39,302 bases of DNA, from NCBI GenBank assembly GCA_958448515.1, contig CAUDEF010000019.1:1-39302 (forward strand). Direction: 5' to 3'. Below, piece after piece: positions 7,870 through 16,410 of the stretch; the stretch's first letter is position 1; the number at the start of each line of letters is the position of its first letter. The notes under the pieces are model-generated. The model had not been told where the DNA came from. It was given only the letters and a program-made list of their open reading frames with translations, and did no database searches. This DNA is from an uncultured Phascolarctobacterium sp. GTDB lineage: Bacteria > Bacillota > Negativicutes > Acidaminococcales > Acidaminococcaceae. A program made the translations under genes and the position numbers.

Positions 7870-9786
7870 TTATTTATTTTCAGTTGTATCTGCTGCAGTT
7901 TCTGCAGTAGTTGCGGCTTCAGCTGTATTTTCCTGAGGAACTGCTTCCTTTGATGGTTCAACAATTCCTGCTGCAGCTCTTTCTTCACTGGTCAGAATAC
8001 GTCCATAAGTCATAATTTCCTGAATTTCTTCTTTTTCCAGAGTTTCTTTTTCAATCAGAGCCTGAGCAATCAGATGCAGCTTATCCATATGTTCAGTCAG
8101 CAAAGCTTCTGTTTTAGCATAAGCATCTTCAATGAAAGCGCGTACTTCCTTATCAATTTCAGCTGCAACTTCTTCACTGTAATCTTTATCGCGAGCGATA
8201 TCACGGCCTAAGAAGACCTGATCCTGACGATGACCAAAGGTTACAGGACCAATGTTTTCGCTCATACCATATTCACAGATCATCTTGCGAGCCAGAGAAG
8301 TTGCCCTCTGCAGGTCATTGCTTGCACCGCTGGAAATTTCTTTAAGAACAAGCGCTTCAGCAACTCTGCCGCCCAGAAGCACTTTCAGTTCATCCAGCAT
8401 TTCACTGCGGGTTGCATAATATTTATCCTCTTTAGGCAGGCTCAGGGTATAACCGCCTGCACGGCCACGAGGAATAATGGTAACTTTATGCACCGGATCG
8501 GTATTATCAAGCAACATGCCAACAACAGTATGTCCGCCTTCATGATAAGCTGTCAGACGTTTTTCTTTGTCGCTGATAACACGGCTCTTACGTTCCGGTC
8601 CCATTACAACTCGTTCAGCAGCTTCTTCCATTTCGGGCATGTTAATAACCTTCTTGTTCTTGCGTGCAGTCATAAGCGCAGCCTCATTAACAAGATTGCT
8701 TAAATCCGCACCTGTAAAGCCAGGGGTACGCTGAGCAATTACATTCAGCTCAACATCCTGTCCGATGGGTTTTCCTTTAACATGAACTTTCAAAATTTCC
8801 TGACGGCCTTTAATATCCGGACGGTCTACCACAATCTGACGATCAAAGCGTCCCGGACGCAGAAGTGCCGGATCAAGAATATCAGGACGGTTGGTAGCAG
8901 CAATCATAATAATGCCTTCATTAGCACCAAAGCCATCCATTTCTACAAGCAGCTGGTTCAAGGTCTGTTCGCGTTCATCATGTCCGCCGCCAAGACCGGC
9001 ACCACGCTGACGTCCTACAGCATCAATCTCATCGATGAAAACAATGCAGGGCGCGCTTTTTTTAGCCTGTTCAAACAAATCGCGTACACGGGATGCACCA
9101 ACACCAACAAACATTTCTACAAAGTCAGAACCGGAAATGCTGAAAAATGGTACACCAGCTTCACCGGCAACAGCTTTGGCCAGCAAAGTTTTACCGGTAC
9201 CCGGAGGTCCGTATAATAAAACGCCTTTGGGAATTTTTGCTCCCAGTTCATTATACTTCTGAGGATGTTTCAGGAATTCAACAACCTCTTCCAGTTCCTG
9301 CTTAGCTTCATCAGCACCGGCAACATCTTTAAATGTTACCTTAATTTTATCTTCATCATATCTGCGGGCACGGCTTTTGCCAAAATTCATCACTCTGCCG
9401 CCGCCACCGCTGCTCTGGTTCATAAGCAGGAACCAAAGTCCGACAATCAGAAGCATTGGCAGCAGAGAACTTAAAATGCCGGTCCACCAGGGTGGCTGAG
9501 GCGGAAGTTCAGCTGTAATTTCAACATTTTTTTCCTGTAATTTACTGATTAAAGAATCGTCATCTGGAGCAATAGTAGAAAACTCCTTACCATCCTTTAA
9601 CTGACCGCTGATAATATTATCAATGATAGTAACCTGTTTTACTTCATCCTGCTGTACATGATTTATAAAGCTTGTATAGCTTATATCATTTTTCTTTTCA
9701 GGTCCTCCGGAATAAAAATCAAACATCCAAATCATTACGATAATAATCAGCAGATAAAAAGTTACGTTCTTAAAAAACTTACCCAA
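7870..9786 (-). CDS. ftsH: ATP-dependent zinc metalloprotease FtsH
   Basis: FtsH is a membrane-anchored hexameric AAA+ protease that degrades misfolded membrane proteins and short-lived regulators. The 638 residues show a first membrane helix (about 8-25), a short outside domain, a second helix (103-122), Walker A GPPGTGKT (193-200), Walker B VFIDEID (249-255), an arginine-finger region PALLRPGRFDR, and the zinc site HEGGH (415-419). The C-terminal 30 residues are an Ala/Thr/Glu-rich tail. The start is a TTG at 9786: no ATG fits, and AGGAGG lies 9 bp upstream. It has its own promoter and terminator. In Bacillus the same order tilS-hprT-ftsH is found. Confidence 0.97.
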   Translation of the reverse strand: MGKFFKNVTFYLLIIIVMIWMFDFYSGGPEKKNDISYTSFINHVQQDEVKQVTIIDNIISGQLKDGKEFSTIAPDDDSLISKLQEKNVEITAELPPQPPWWTGILSSLLPMLLIVGLWFLLMNQSSGGGGRVMNFGKSRARRYDEDKIKVTFKDVAGADEAKQELEEVVEFLKHPQKYNELGAKIPKGVLLYGPPGTGKTLLAKAVAGEAGVPFFSISGSDFVEMFVGVGASRVRDLFEQAKKSAPCIVFIDEIDAVGRQRGAGLGGGHDEREQTLNQLLVEMDGFGANEGIIMIAATNRPDILDPALLRPGRFDRQIVVDRPDIKGRQEILKVHVKGKPIGQDVELNVIAQRTPGFTGADLSNLVNEAALMTARKNKKVINMPEMEEAAERVVMGPERKSRVISDKEKRLTAYHEGGHTVVGMLLDNTDPVHKVTIIPRGRAGGYTLSLPKEDKYYATRSEMLDELKVLLGGRVAEALVLKEISSGASNDLQRATSLARKMICEYGMSENIGPVTFGHRQDQVFLGRDIARDKDYSEEVAAEIDKEVRAFIEDAYAKTEALLTEHMDKLHLIAQALIEKETLEKEEIQEIMTYGRILTSEERAAAGIVEPSKEAVPQENTAEAATTAETAADTTENK

Positions 9787-9825
9787 GTACGTAATCCTCC
9801 TCTACCAAATATTCACAACATATTA

Positions 9826-9854
9826 ATTATAATATACTCCGTATACTTAAACAA
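9826..9854 (-). promoter_or_regulatory. Promoter of ftsH
   Basis: On the minus strand, TTGTTT (9854-9849) is followed by 17 bp and a perfect TATAAT (9831-9826), 40 bp before the TTG start of ftsH. Confidence 0.8.
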
Positions 9855-9869
9855 CTCTTATTTATCTGC

Positions 9870-10412
9870 TTAACTGCGTGCATACACAGAGCTTTTCAGT
9901 ACGCCGATAAACGGAAGATTTCTGTAATCACCTGCATAATCAAGTCCATAGCCTACAACAAATTCATCAGGAATCTTAAATCCTACATAATCAGCTTCCA
10001 GTCCGTTGATTCTGCGTTCAGCTTTATCGCACAAAGCAACAGTTTTTAAAGAAGCAGGCTTTTGTTGTTTCAGCATATTGGAAATAGCAGCAAAAGTTAC
10101 GCCGCTGTCAATAATATCATCAATCAGCAGAACATGCTTGCCTTCAATTTTTTCGTTAATATCAAGTCTTACTTTAACACTGCCGCTGGTGGAAGTTCCA
10201 TCACCGTAAGAAGAAGCAACCATAAAATCTACACGCAAAGGAATATCAATAGCACGGGTCAAATCTGTAGCAAACCATGCAGCACCTTTTAAAAGAATAA
10301 TCACAACCAGGTCTTTGCCTGCATAATCTTCACTAATCTGTTTGCCCATTTCTGATACACGCGCATCAATTTCTTCTTTGGTTAACAGTACCTGCTTAAT
10401 ATCATTATTCAT
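9870..10412 (-). CDS. hpt: Hypoxanthine phosphoribosyltransferase
   Basis: Hpt salvages hypoxanthine and guanine by joining them to PRPP to give IMP or GMP. The 180-residue protein has the type I phosphoribosyltransferase PRPP loop HVLLIDDIIDSGVTF, the flexible-loop region MVASSYGDGTSTSG and the purine-binding C-terminal VGYGLDYAGDYRNLPFIGVL. I place the start at the ATG at 10412, which has AAGGAG 7 bp upstream; a TTG at 10430 and an ATG at 10418 are poorly spaced. The gene overlaps the end of tilS by 8 bp, so the two are translationally coupled, as in B. subtilis tilS-hprT. Confidence 0.96.
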   Translation of the reverse strand: MNNDIKQVLLTKEEIDARVSEMGKQISEDYAGKDLVVIILLKGAAWFATDLTRAIDIPLRVDFMVASSYGDGTSTSGSVKVRLDINEKIEGKHVLLIDDIIDSGVTFAAISNMLKQQKPASLKTVALCDKAERRINGLEADYVGFKIPDEFVVGYGLDYAGDYRNLPFIGVLKSSVYARS

Positions 10413-11787
10413 TTTCATTCTCCTTTTCAACCATTCTGGCTACCAGCCACATATTATACTTTCCGTATTTCCATGCGCCATTGGCTACACCGAAAATTCC
10501 TAATATCAGCTCATTACTGCAAAGCAGAATTTTTTTATCTCTTGCATCTCTGGAGATTTTTTTATCAATAAAATAATCTTTCAGTTTCTTACTGCCATTA
10601 CCGGCATATGGAGTAAATCTGTCACCGTTACGCCTGTTGCGTACAGTAAGCATATTACTTTTTAAAAGTTCCAATGGATAAATGATACAGTCCGGCTCTT
10701 TCGGCGGCTGCTCTCCATGCACAACATCAAAAATTACATAACCGCCCGGAACTTCTGTTTTTGCTTCTTTACCCAAAACAACTTCCCTGCAAAAAGGTAC
10801 GACCTTCTGTACAGAAGCAGTTTCTGAGGAAAAACTCATTACACCATAGGCGTACGAGGCCGTTATCTGCTGAGGCAGCTGCAGTTTCTTGCCGCTTATA
10901 TTTCTCATGCACACATCATCAAGCTTTCTTGTATGCACAAAACCAAGCTCAGTCCCGCCACAGGCAAAATAGCACCTGCGCAGCAGCCTCTTTCTAACCG
11001 GCGCGCCCAGCAAATGCCAGTTTTCAGTTATCAGTTTAACCTGACCATTATCACAGCGAGCACGTTCAGCAAACTCCCTGTCAGCAAGCTCTGTAAGAAA
11101 ACTTTCATCTTCCTGAAAAAGCTCTGCGCTCTGACATAAAGCCTTCTTTACTGCCGGATTAAACTCCATCTGCAGATATGGTAAAAGCTCCAGCCTTATT
11201 TTATTACGGGTATAGTAAACATCATCATTACTGCTGTCATGGCAAAACTGTATATTATTGGCAAAGCAATAATCTTCTAACGTACTTCTTAAAAGATGCA
11301 AAAAAGGACGCAAAATATTGCCATTTTGAACCCGCATTCCTCCAAGGCCAGCTGCAGATGTGCCTCGCAGCAGACGCAGCAGAACAGTTTCTGCCTGATC
11401 ATCACTGTGATGGGCAGTTAAAATAAACTGCGCCTTATTATCCGCAGCATTTTTCTGCAGCACCTGATAACGCAAACTGCGTGCTGCCTCCTCGGTAGAA
11501 AGCCCAAATTTTTTAACAGCTTCTGTTACATTTACATGCTCACACACAAAGGGAAGACCATGTCTACTGCAAAACTGCTCCACAAGTTCAGCATCTGCCA
11601 AAGCCTCTTTCCCTCTCATCCCATGCTCAACATGCACAACAAATACCGTAAGATATTTCTCCTCTGCAAGACACGCACATGCATGAGCCAAAGCCATGGA
11701 ATCAGCACCGCCGCTTACAGCTGCAATAACTGTACTTCCATAAGGGATAAACTTTTTTAATTCCTGAAAGACCTTATGTTTTTTCAT
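10405..11787 (-). CDS. tilS: tRNA(Ile)-lysidine synthase TilS
   Basis: TilS converts C34 of the CAU-anticodon tRNA-Ile to lysidine so that it reads AUA; the enzyme is essential in most bacteria. The 460 residues start with an N-type ATP pyrophosphatase domain carrying the PP-loop SGGADS (25-30), followed by HVEHGMRG and LTAHHSDDQAETVLLRLLRG. The linker and a C-terminal domain (RNRRNGDRFTPYAGNGSKKLKDYFIDKKI) match the TilS tRNA-binding end. The ATG at 11787 has no clear Shine-Dalgarno sequence. Its last bases contain the hpt ribosome binding site. It is the first gene after the yabR terminator. Confidence 0.96.
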   Translation of the reverse strand: MKKHKVFQELKKFIPYGSTVIAAVSGGADSMALAHACACLAEEKYLTVFVVHVEHGMRGKEALADAELVEQFCSRHGLPFVCEHVNVTEAVKKFGLSTEEAARSLRYQVLQKNAADNKAQFILTAHHSDDQAETVLLRLLRGTSAAGLGGMRVQNGNILRPFLHLLRSTLEDYCFANNIQFCHDSSNDDVYYTRNKIRLELLPYLQMEFNPAVKKALCQSAELFQEDESFLTELADREFAERARCDNGQVKLITENWHLLGAPVRKRLLRRCYFACGGTELGFVHTRKLDDVCMRNISGKKLQLPQQITASYAYGVMSFSSETASVQKVVPFCREVVLGKEAKTEVPGGYVIFDVVHGEQPPKEPDCIIYPLELLKSNMLTVRNRRNGDRFTPYAGNGSKKLKDYFIDKKISRDARDKKILLCSNELILGIFGVANGAWKYGKYNMWLVARMVEKENENE

Positions 11788-11802
11788 AACTATCTTAACA
11801 TT

Positions 11803-11832
11803 AAAATAAAGGACACCCTTAAAGAGTGTCCC
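11803..11832 (-). terminator. Terminator of yabR
   Basis: GGACAC (11811-11816) pairs with GTGTCC (11826-11831). Read on the minus strand, the hairpin lies just after the yabR stop and is followed by TTTATTTT. Confidence 0.75.
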
Positions 11833-11841
11833 TCTTAACCA

Positions 11842-12312
11842 TTATCTTTCGCGTCTGCCGCCACGGCCGCCGCGTTTGGATTCAGTGTTTCGTTTTAAAT
11901 CAATCATGCGATCATCACTGTCTTTTAAAAACTTAGATAATTTATCTTCAAAAGAAAGTGCCTGTACCGGTCTTGCACTCTGTTGACGCATACCTCCGCC
12001 GCGACGCTCTCTCTGTTCCTTGAAATCATTCTGAGAACGCTGCGGTCTTGCTTTGGGAGCAGCTTCAGCAGGAGCAGGCGGATTAGCCTGTTTAATGGAA
12101 AGTCCGATCTTACCACGTTCGTCGATAGACAAAACTTTAACTTTAACTTTGTCATGTTCTTTTAAAAAGTCATGAACATCTTTTACGTAGACATTAGACA
12201 CTTCAGAAATGTGAATAAGACCTACTTTACCCTCCGGTAATTGCACAAATGCGCCAAAATTGGTGATACCAGTAACTTCACCTTCTAAGATTGCACCTAC
12301 TTCGAGTGACAT
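11842..12312 (-). CDS. yabR: S1-domain RNA-binding protein, YabR/GSP13-like
   Basis: The 156-residue protein has one S1 RNA-binding domain (residues about 4-73: GAILEGEVTGITNFGAFVQL, then GLIHISEVS and VKVLSIDERGKIGLSIKQ). A basic, Pro/Arg/Gly-rich tail follows, ending RGGRGGRRER, typical of disordered RNA-binding extensions. It likely associates with ribosomes or RNA. I start it at the ATG at 12312, where the S1 fold begins; the upstream in-frame ATG at 12348 would put the GGGGG ribosome-binding sequence inside the gene. It has a near-consensus promoter and its own terminator. The position after divIC is the same as for yabR in B. subtilis, but the spoIIE gene that follows there is missing. 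Confidence 0.9.
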   Translation of the reverse strand: MSLEVGAILEGEVTGITNFGAFVQLPEGKVGLIHISEVSNVYVKDVHDFLKEHDKVKVKVLSIDERGKIGLSIKQANPPAPAEAAPKARPQRSQNDFKEQRERRGGGMRQQSARPVQALSFEDKLSKFLKDSDDRMIDLKRNTESKRGGRGGRRER

Positions 12313-12354
12313 TGAGAAAAAAATCCCCCTTAATAAAACTTTATACACTCTGTT

Positions 12355-12384
12355 ATTATACTCTCATAAAAATAACAGTGTCAA
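12355..12384 (-). promoter_or_regulatory. Consensus promoter of yabR
   Basis: On the minus strand, a perfect TTGACA (12384-12379) is followed by 18 bp and a perfect TATAAT (12360-12355). It is the closest match to consensus in this window. Confidence 0.85.
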
Positions 12385-12425
12385 CCATCCATATAAAATA
12401 CTTAAAATTTATTTTTAACAAACAG

Positions 12426-12467
12426 GACAAAAAAGCAGTCCAAAACAATTAGTTTTGAACTGCTTTA
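12426..12467 (-). terminator. Terminator of divIC
   Basis: AAAGCAGT plus CCAAAAC (12432-12446) pairs with GTTTTGA plus ACTGCTTT (12452-12466), with one weak position. On the minus strand a run of six T's follows. The stem overlaps the divIC stop codon. Confidence 0.88.
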
Positions 12468-12764
12468 CTTCTTAGCCTCTTCGGACTCATTAACAATAAA
12501 CATGGGTACTTCATTTTTTTTGACCATATTGTATTCATCACGAGCTAACTTTTCAATATACTCAGGATCAGACAGATTATCTCTTTCTTTTTCAAGAGAT
12601 GCTTTGGTCTGCTTAAGCTTGTCAATCCGCTCTGCTGTAGCATCTTTTTCCTGTCTTATCTGATAAATTTCATATTCCTGCTTAAAGACGATACCCAGAC
12701 AGATGCAGACAAGAGCCACAAAAAAGAAAAAAAATTTTCTGCTTTTTCGCTTATTTTTGCGCAT
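12465..12764 (-). CDS. divIC: Septum formation initiator DivIC/FtsB-like protein
   Basis: DivIC/FtsB proteins are small bitopic membrane proteins that bridge the cell-division machinery with FtsL and DivIB/FtsQ. This 99-residue protein has a basic N-terminus (MRKNKRKSRK), a membrane helix (about 11-28, FFFFFVALVCICLGIVF), then a coiled coil (30-70) and the family signature DPEYIEKLARDEYNMVKKNE. The ATG at 12764 is preceded by AAAGGA. A longer frame to 12839 would overlap the hup terminator and has no ribosome binding site. It corresponds in position to B. subtilis divIC. Confidence 0.9.
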   Translation of the reverse strand: MRKNKRKSRKFFFFFVALVCICLGIVFKQEYEIYQIRQEKDATAERIDKLKQTKASLEKERDNLSDPEYIEKLARDEYNMVKKNEVPMFIVNESEEAKK

Positions 12765-12811
12765 TATGCTCAGTCCTTTCCAAACATCACTTAATGAAAA
12801 CAGATACAGAC

Positions 12812-12839
12812 AAAAAATGCCCAGCAAACCGCTGAGCAT
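12812..12839 (-). terminator. Terminator of hup
   Basis: ATGCTCAGC and GCTGGGCAT (minus strand; plus 12839-12831 and 12825-12817) form a 9-bp stem with one G-U pair and a GGTTT loop, followed by T's. It starts a few bases after the hup stop codon. Confidence 0.88.
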
Positions 12840-12846
12840 TGCTTAA

Positions 12847-13125
12847 TTATTTTACATTAACAACATCTTTGAATGCTTTACCAGCTTTGAAAGCAGGAAC
12901 TTTAGCTTCTCCGATGAGAATTTCTTCACCAGTTTTGGGGTTTTTGCCCAAACGTTCTTTACGAACACGAGATTCGAAAGTGCCGAAACCGATTAATTGA
13001 ACTTTGCCGTCAGCAGCAACTTCTTCTTTTACAGTGTCAAGGAAAGCGTTAATTGTTTTTTCAACATCTTTTTTGGTCAGGCCTGCTTTTTCAGCAACAG
13101 CAGCGACTAATTCAGTTTTGTTCAT
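12847..13125 (-). CDS. hup: HU family DNA-binding protein
   Basis: HU is an abundant nucleoid protein that bends DNA as a dimer. The 92 residues are the standard length and begin MNKTELVAAVAEKAGLTKKD. The DNA-binding beta arm contains RKERLGKNPKTGEE and the C-terminal helix is VPAFKAGKAFKDVV; GFGTFE lies in the middle as expected. A very strong AAGGAGG ribosome binding site lies 8 bp upstream. The gene has a long leader (about 170 bp to yabN) and its own terminator, consistent with a highly expressed single gene. It sits between yabN and divIC, where Bacillus has yabO/rqcP, yabP and yabQ. Confidence 0.97.
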   Translation of the reverse strand: MNKTELVAAVAEKAGLTKKDVEKTINAFLDTVKEEVAADGKVQLIGFGTFESRVRKERLGKNPKTGEEILIGEAKVPAFKAGKAFKDVVNVK

Positions 13126-13175
13126 TGTAAATCCTCCTTATAAATGGTCTTTCCGTAAATAAATTATTCACGAAA

Positions 13176-13194
13176 CTAAATGCCATACATTTAG
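13176..13194 (-). promoter_or_regulatory. Hairpin in the hup leader
   Basis: CTAAATG (13176-13182) and CATTTAG (13188-13194) form a perfect 7-bp inverted repeat with a 5-nt loop, about 50 bp upstream of the hup start. On the minus strand the stem can extend to about 10 bp with a G-U pair. It may stabilise the leader RNA or bind a regulator. No clear terminator T-run follows on the minus strand. Confidence 0.45.
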
Positions 13195-13295
13195 CTTTTT
13201 CTAGCAATATCCTCAAAAAGTAAGATTATCCCTAGTGTTCTCCGTGTTATTTTAACAAAAGTATCAGAAAAAAGCCAGCTATTTTTTTACTTTTT

Positions 13296-14813
13296 CTAAA
13301 TTTTTAATCTTTTTGCTTCATTCCAGTAATCATCAAGCTCCTGCAGAGTAAAATCGCTCCACCGCCTGCCGCTTTCTTTTACTTTATTCTCAACAAAAGT
13401 AAATCTGCTGATAAATTTATTATTTGTCTGGTTTAAAGCAGCTTCCGGTTCCAGTTTAAAGTGGCGTGCATAATTTACTATTGCAAAAAGTACATCTCCA
13501 AGTTCTTTTTCTGCTTCTTCCTTATTGCCGCTTTGCAGTGCAGTTTCCAGCTCAGCAATTTCTTCTTTTACTTTCAGCCAGACATCCGCAGCATTATCCC
13601 AGTCAAAGCCAGCTTTAGCAGCTTTTCCCTGCAATTTATAGGCACGCATTAAAGCCGGCAGTCCGTAAGAAACTCCATCAAGTATACTGGTGCGTTCTTT
13701 CTTTTCTTCTTTTTTAATCATTTCCCAGTTACGGATTACTTCATCACTGTTATTTACATCAGTATCACCAAAAACGTGGGGATGACGGCGAATAAGTTTA
13801 TCTGTTACTTCATCAATGACATCCTGTAAATCAAATCTTCCCGCTTCTTCTGCCATGCGCGCATGGAAAACTACCTGCATCAGCACATCACCAAGCTCTT
13901 CACGCATACCTGCTGTATCATCAGCATCAACAGCTTCCAGAAATTCGTACACTTCTTCAATCATGTTACTGCGGATACTTTTGTGAGTCTGTTCAATATC
14001 CCATGGGCATCCTCCAGGCTCACGCAAGGTTTTTATTACATCTACAAGAGGCTGCACGTCTGCATCATCATAGTATCTTTCCTCAACAACTTCATCAAAG
14101 GCTTCACCTTCTTCAGATACATATAGATTATTGGCAGCATCATCTAAAACAGGCGGAACAAAAACACTGGTCAGATGATCAATGTGCGGCTGTCTGTCCA
14201 GCTCATATAATTTTACAGGGCGGCATTCCTCATCCGGCAGACCTAAATTGCGCAGGAAATATACTTCATAATCGTCATCAAGAGTATCCATCAACGACAA
14301 TTTTAAATCTGACGCAACAAGTTTGCTGTATACCTGAGTAATCATCAGGGGATAATTTCCTGCATCACCAATTGCGCCAAAATCCTGAGCATCTATAATG
14401 CGCAGACCGGCAATAGGATCTATTTCAAGGTCAACATAGGCGAGATCAAGAAAACTCATTGCCGGCTTGATTTCAGCAGTAATACTCAGTTCTTTTGCGC
14501 GCTGACGAATCAAAACAACAGTACGCTCAGCAACAAGCGGACTTCCGGGAACTGCATAGACAACATCCTGCTCTGCTGCAGTTTTTAAAACAAAATCTGT
14601 TATGCTGGCATAAACTTCTTCAAAAGAAGCACTATTTTCATAAAAGCTGTCACAGGAAATAAAGCTGATTTTTTGTTTTTCCAGTTCTTCCACAGTAGGA
14701 TGAACTCTAGTACGTAATATTACCTGAGCACTGCTCTGCAGAAGCTGCATGGTTTCTACAGATAAGTTTCCCGCACTGCCAGGACCAAGACCAACAATAG
14801 TCAATTTTCCCAT
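13296..14813 (-). CDS. yabN: YabN-like fusion: tetrapyrrole-methylase-like domain plus MazG pyrophosphohydrolase
   Basis: The 505-residue protein joins an N-terminal SAM-dependent tetrapyrrole (corrin/porphyrin) methylase-like domain (about 1-220, opening MGKLTIVGLGPGSAGNLSVE) to a C-terminal MazG nucleotide pyrophosphohydrolase. The MazG part shows GGCPWDIEQTHKSIRSNMIE followed by EEVYEFLEAVD and REELGDVLMQVVFHA, the ExxE...ExxD metal site, and a second MazG-like half with AEKELGDVLFAIVNYAR. Such enzymes remove aberrant nucleoside triphosphates; the role of the methylase-like half is not settled. The ATG at 14813 has an AAGAAGG-type site. It lies 13 bp downstream of the flippase gene, probably in one operon from mfd. 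B. subtilis has the same mfd-yabM-yabN order apart from spoVT. Confidence 0.93.
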   Translation of the reverse strand: MGKLTIVGLGPGSAGNLSVETMQLLQSSAQVILRTRVHPTVEELEKQKISFISCDSFYENSASFEEVYASITDFVLKTAAEQDVVYAVPGSPLVAERTVVLIRQRAKELSITAEIKPAMSFLDLAYVDLEIDPIAGLRIIDAQDFGAIGDAGNYPLMITQVYSKLVASDLKLSLMDTLDDDYEVYFLRNLGLPDEECRPVKLYELDRQPHIDHLTSVFVPPVLDDAANNLYVSEEGEAFDEVVEERYYDDADVQPLVDVIKTLREPGGCPWDIEQTHKSIRSNMIEEVYEFLEAVDADDTAGMREELGDVLMQVVFHARMAEEAGRFDLQDVIDEVTDKLIRRHPHVFGDTDVNNSDEVIRNWEMIKKEEKKERTSILDGVSYGLPALMRAYKLQGKAAKAGFDWDNAADVWLKVKEEIAELETALQSGNKEEAEKELGDVLFAIVNYARHFKLEPEAALNQTNNKFISRFTFVENKVKESGRRWSDFTLQELDDYWNEAKRLKI

Positions 14814-14826
14814 ATTATACCTTCTT

Positions 14827-16392
14827 TCATCTCTTGATAAATTTTCTTACACCAGGTAATTTGCCTAATTCATTTTTAGTGACAGCTCCTGTAATCAGAG
14901 CAAGTATAAAATATATCACCATACCAGCTGCAATAGCAGCGCCTACAGCAAGCACCTGTACGGATAAAAAGGTTTTTAAAAGCGGATACAGCATCATAAC
15001 AGCTGCACCCATCATCAGAGCCACAGCCCCAATCTTAAATATATTATACCACCTGAAGCTTATTTTATATTTGCGCAAAATTAAAATATTAAGTATTCCG
15101 GCAGCAGCAAAATTAATATTTGTTGCCCAGGCTGCTCCGGCTATATTATAAACCTCATTGGTAAAGCACCATACAACGGCAATCTTAACCGCAAGACCCG
15201 CAAGCATATTAAACATGGGCAGGTTAATAATTCCTATTCCCTGCAAAAGACCCGTTGTAATCTGATGCATACCCAAAAGCCAGATTGACGGTCCTAAATG
15301 CATAATTGCAAAAGCAGCTTTTGACGTTCCATATAAAAGTACGGAAACAGGCTCTGCCAGAACACTCATGCCAACAGCAGCCGGCATTGTTATGAGGCAG
15401 CATAAATTCATTGCCGTAACGGCTTTTTCCCTGACCGCAGCAAAATCCTGCAAAGTATACGCTTCCCTCACTGCCGGAACAAGACTTGCCGCCAGAGACA
15501 TTGTAGGAATAGTTGCCATCATCAAAAGCGGCTGAGCCATTCCTGCCAGATAACCAAATAAAGCTGTAGCCTCATCAACATCAAAACCGCAGTCAATCAA
15601 TCTGTTAGGAACAAGCAGCATATCGATACTGCTTGATATGGGCACCATAATATTAGCGCAGGAAACAGGAAGAGCCAGCAAGACCAGCCTTTTAACAATC
15701 TTCCAGGCATTTTCCTTAGCAGCCTTTTGTATTTTATCTGTATTTACCTGCCAGTACTTTTTATATTTTATATAAAAAATACTCAAAACAATAAGTCCTG
15801 TAATTCCTCCCGGAACTGCACCAAAGGCAGCACCGGCAGCAGCATATTCCAATCCGTATGGTAGAAGCATATAAGCAAGTACTACCATGGTCACAACTCT
15901 TATCAGCTGCTCTAAAATCTGCGATACAGCCGGTGGGGTCATCAGCTGATGCCCCTGAAAATATCCTCTGAAACACGCCAGAATTGTAGAGAAAAATACA
16001 GCCGGAGTTAACGCCACAAGACCATAATAGGCGCGTGGATCACTTATAATGCCGCTGTCTACCAGCACTCCTGCCCCTGCAAACAAAGCCAGAGCAAAAA
16101 CAAAGCCAGTTCCCGCCATCAGTGATAAAGATATCTTAAAAATCCTCTGAGCATTAAAATAATCCTTCTGCGCCAGTTTTTCAGCAACAACTATAGATAT
16201 GGCAACAGGAATTCCTGCCGATGAAACTGCAAGAATCAGCAAATATACCGGATAGGCCATCTGGTACAATCCGATTCCCTCACCGCCAAGCAGCCTTGAA
16301 AGTAAAATACGATTAAAAGAACCAATAACTTTGACCATTAATCCAGCCATAGCCAAAATCGCAGCTCCGCGTAAAAACTTATCTCCGCTCAT
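14827..16392 (-). CDS. Polysaccharide/lipid flippase, YabM/SpoVB-like (MurJ superfamily)
   Basis: The 521-residue protein is an integral membrane protein with about 14 hydrophobic helices and belongs to the MOP flippase superfamily. It opens with LRGAAILAMAGLMVKVIGSFNRILLSRLLGGEG split over two helices, typical of the SpoVB/YabM branch (PF01943-like). Members move undecaprenyl-linked wall or polysaccharide precursors across the membrane. The position between mfd and yabN is that of B. subtilis yabM; this is therefore probably a vegetative lipid II or polysaccharide flippase, not the sporulation protein SpoVB. The ATG at 16392 is preceded by GGAAAGGA. It lies 18 bp after mfd in the same orientation. 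Confidence 0.9.
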   Translation of the reverse strand: MSGDKFLRGAAILAMAGLMVKVIGSFNRILLSRLLGGEGIGLYQMAYPVYLLILAVSSAGIPVAISIVVAEKLAQKDYFNAQRIFKISLSLMAGTGFVFALALFAGAGVLVDSGIISDPRAYYGLVALTPAVFFSTILACFRGYFQGHQLMTPPAVSQILEQLIRVVTMVVLAYMLLPYGLEYAAAGAAFGAVPGGITGLIVLSIFYIKYKKYWQVNTDKIQKAAKENAWKIVKRLVLLALPVSCANIMVPISSSIDMLLVPNRLIDCGFDVDEATALFGYLAGMAQPLLMMATIPTMSLAASLVPAVREAYTLQDFAAVREKAVTAMNLCCLITMPAAVGMSVLAEPVSVLLYGTSKAAFAIMHLGPSIWLLGMHQITTGLLQGIGIINLPMFNMLAGLAVKIAVVWCFTNEVYNIAGAAWATNINFAAAGILNILILRKYKISFRWYNIFKIGAVALMMGAAVMMLYPLLKTFLSVQVLAVGAAIAAGMVIYFILALITGAVTKNELGKLPGVRKFIKR

Positions 16393-16410
16393 AGCTAATT
16401 CCTTTCCATT

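Noticed and set aside
13260..13295. A strong terminator after yabN
   Set aside because: The A-run/AGCTGGCT/T-run can only form a stem with a very small loop, and is weak compared with other terminators in the window.
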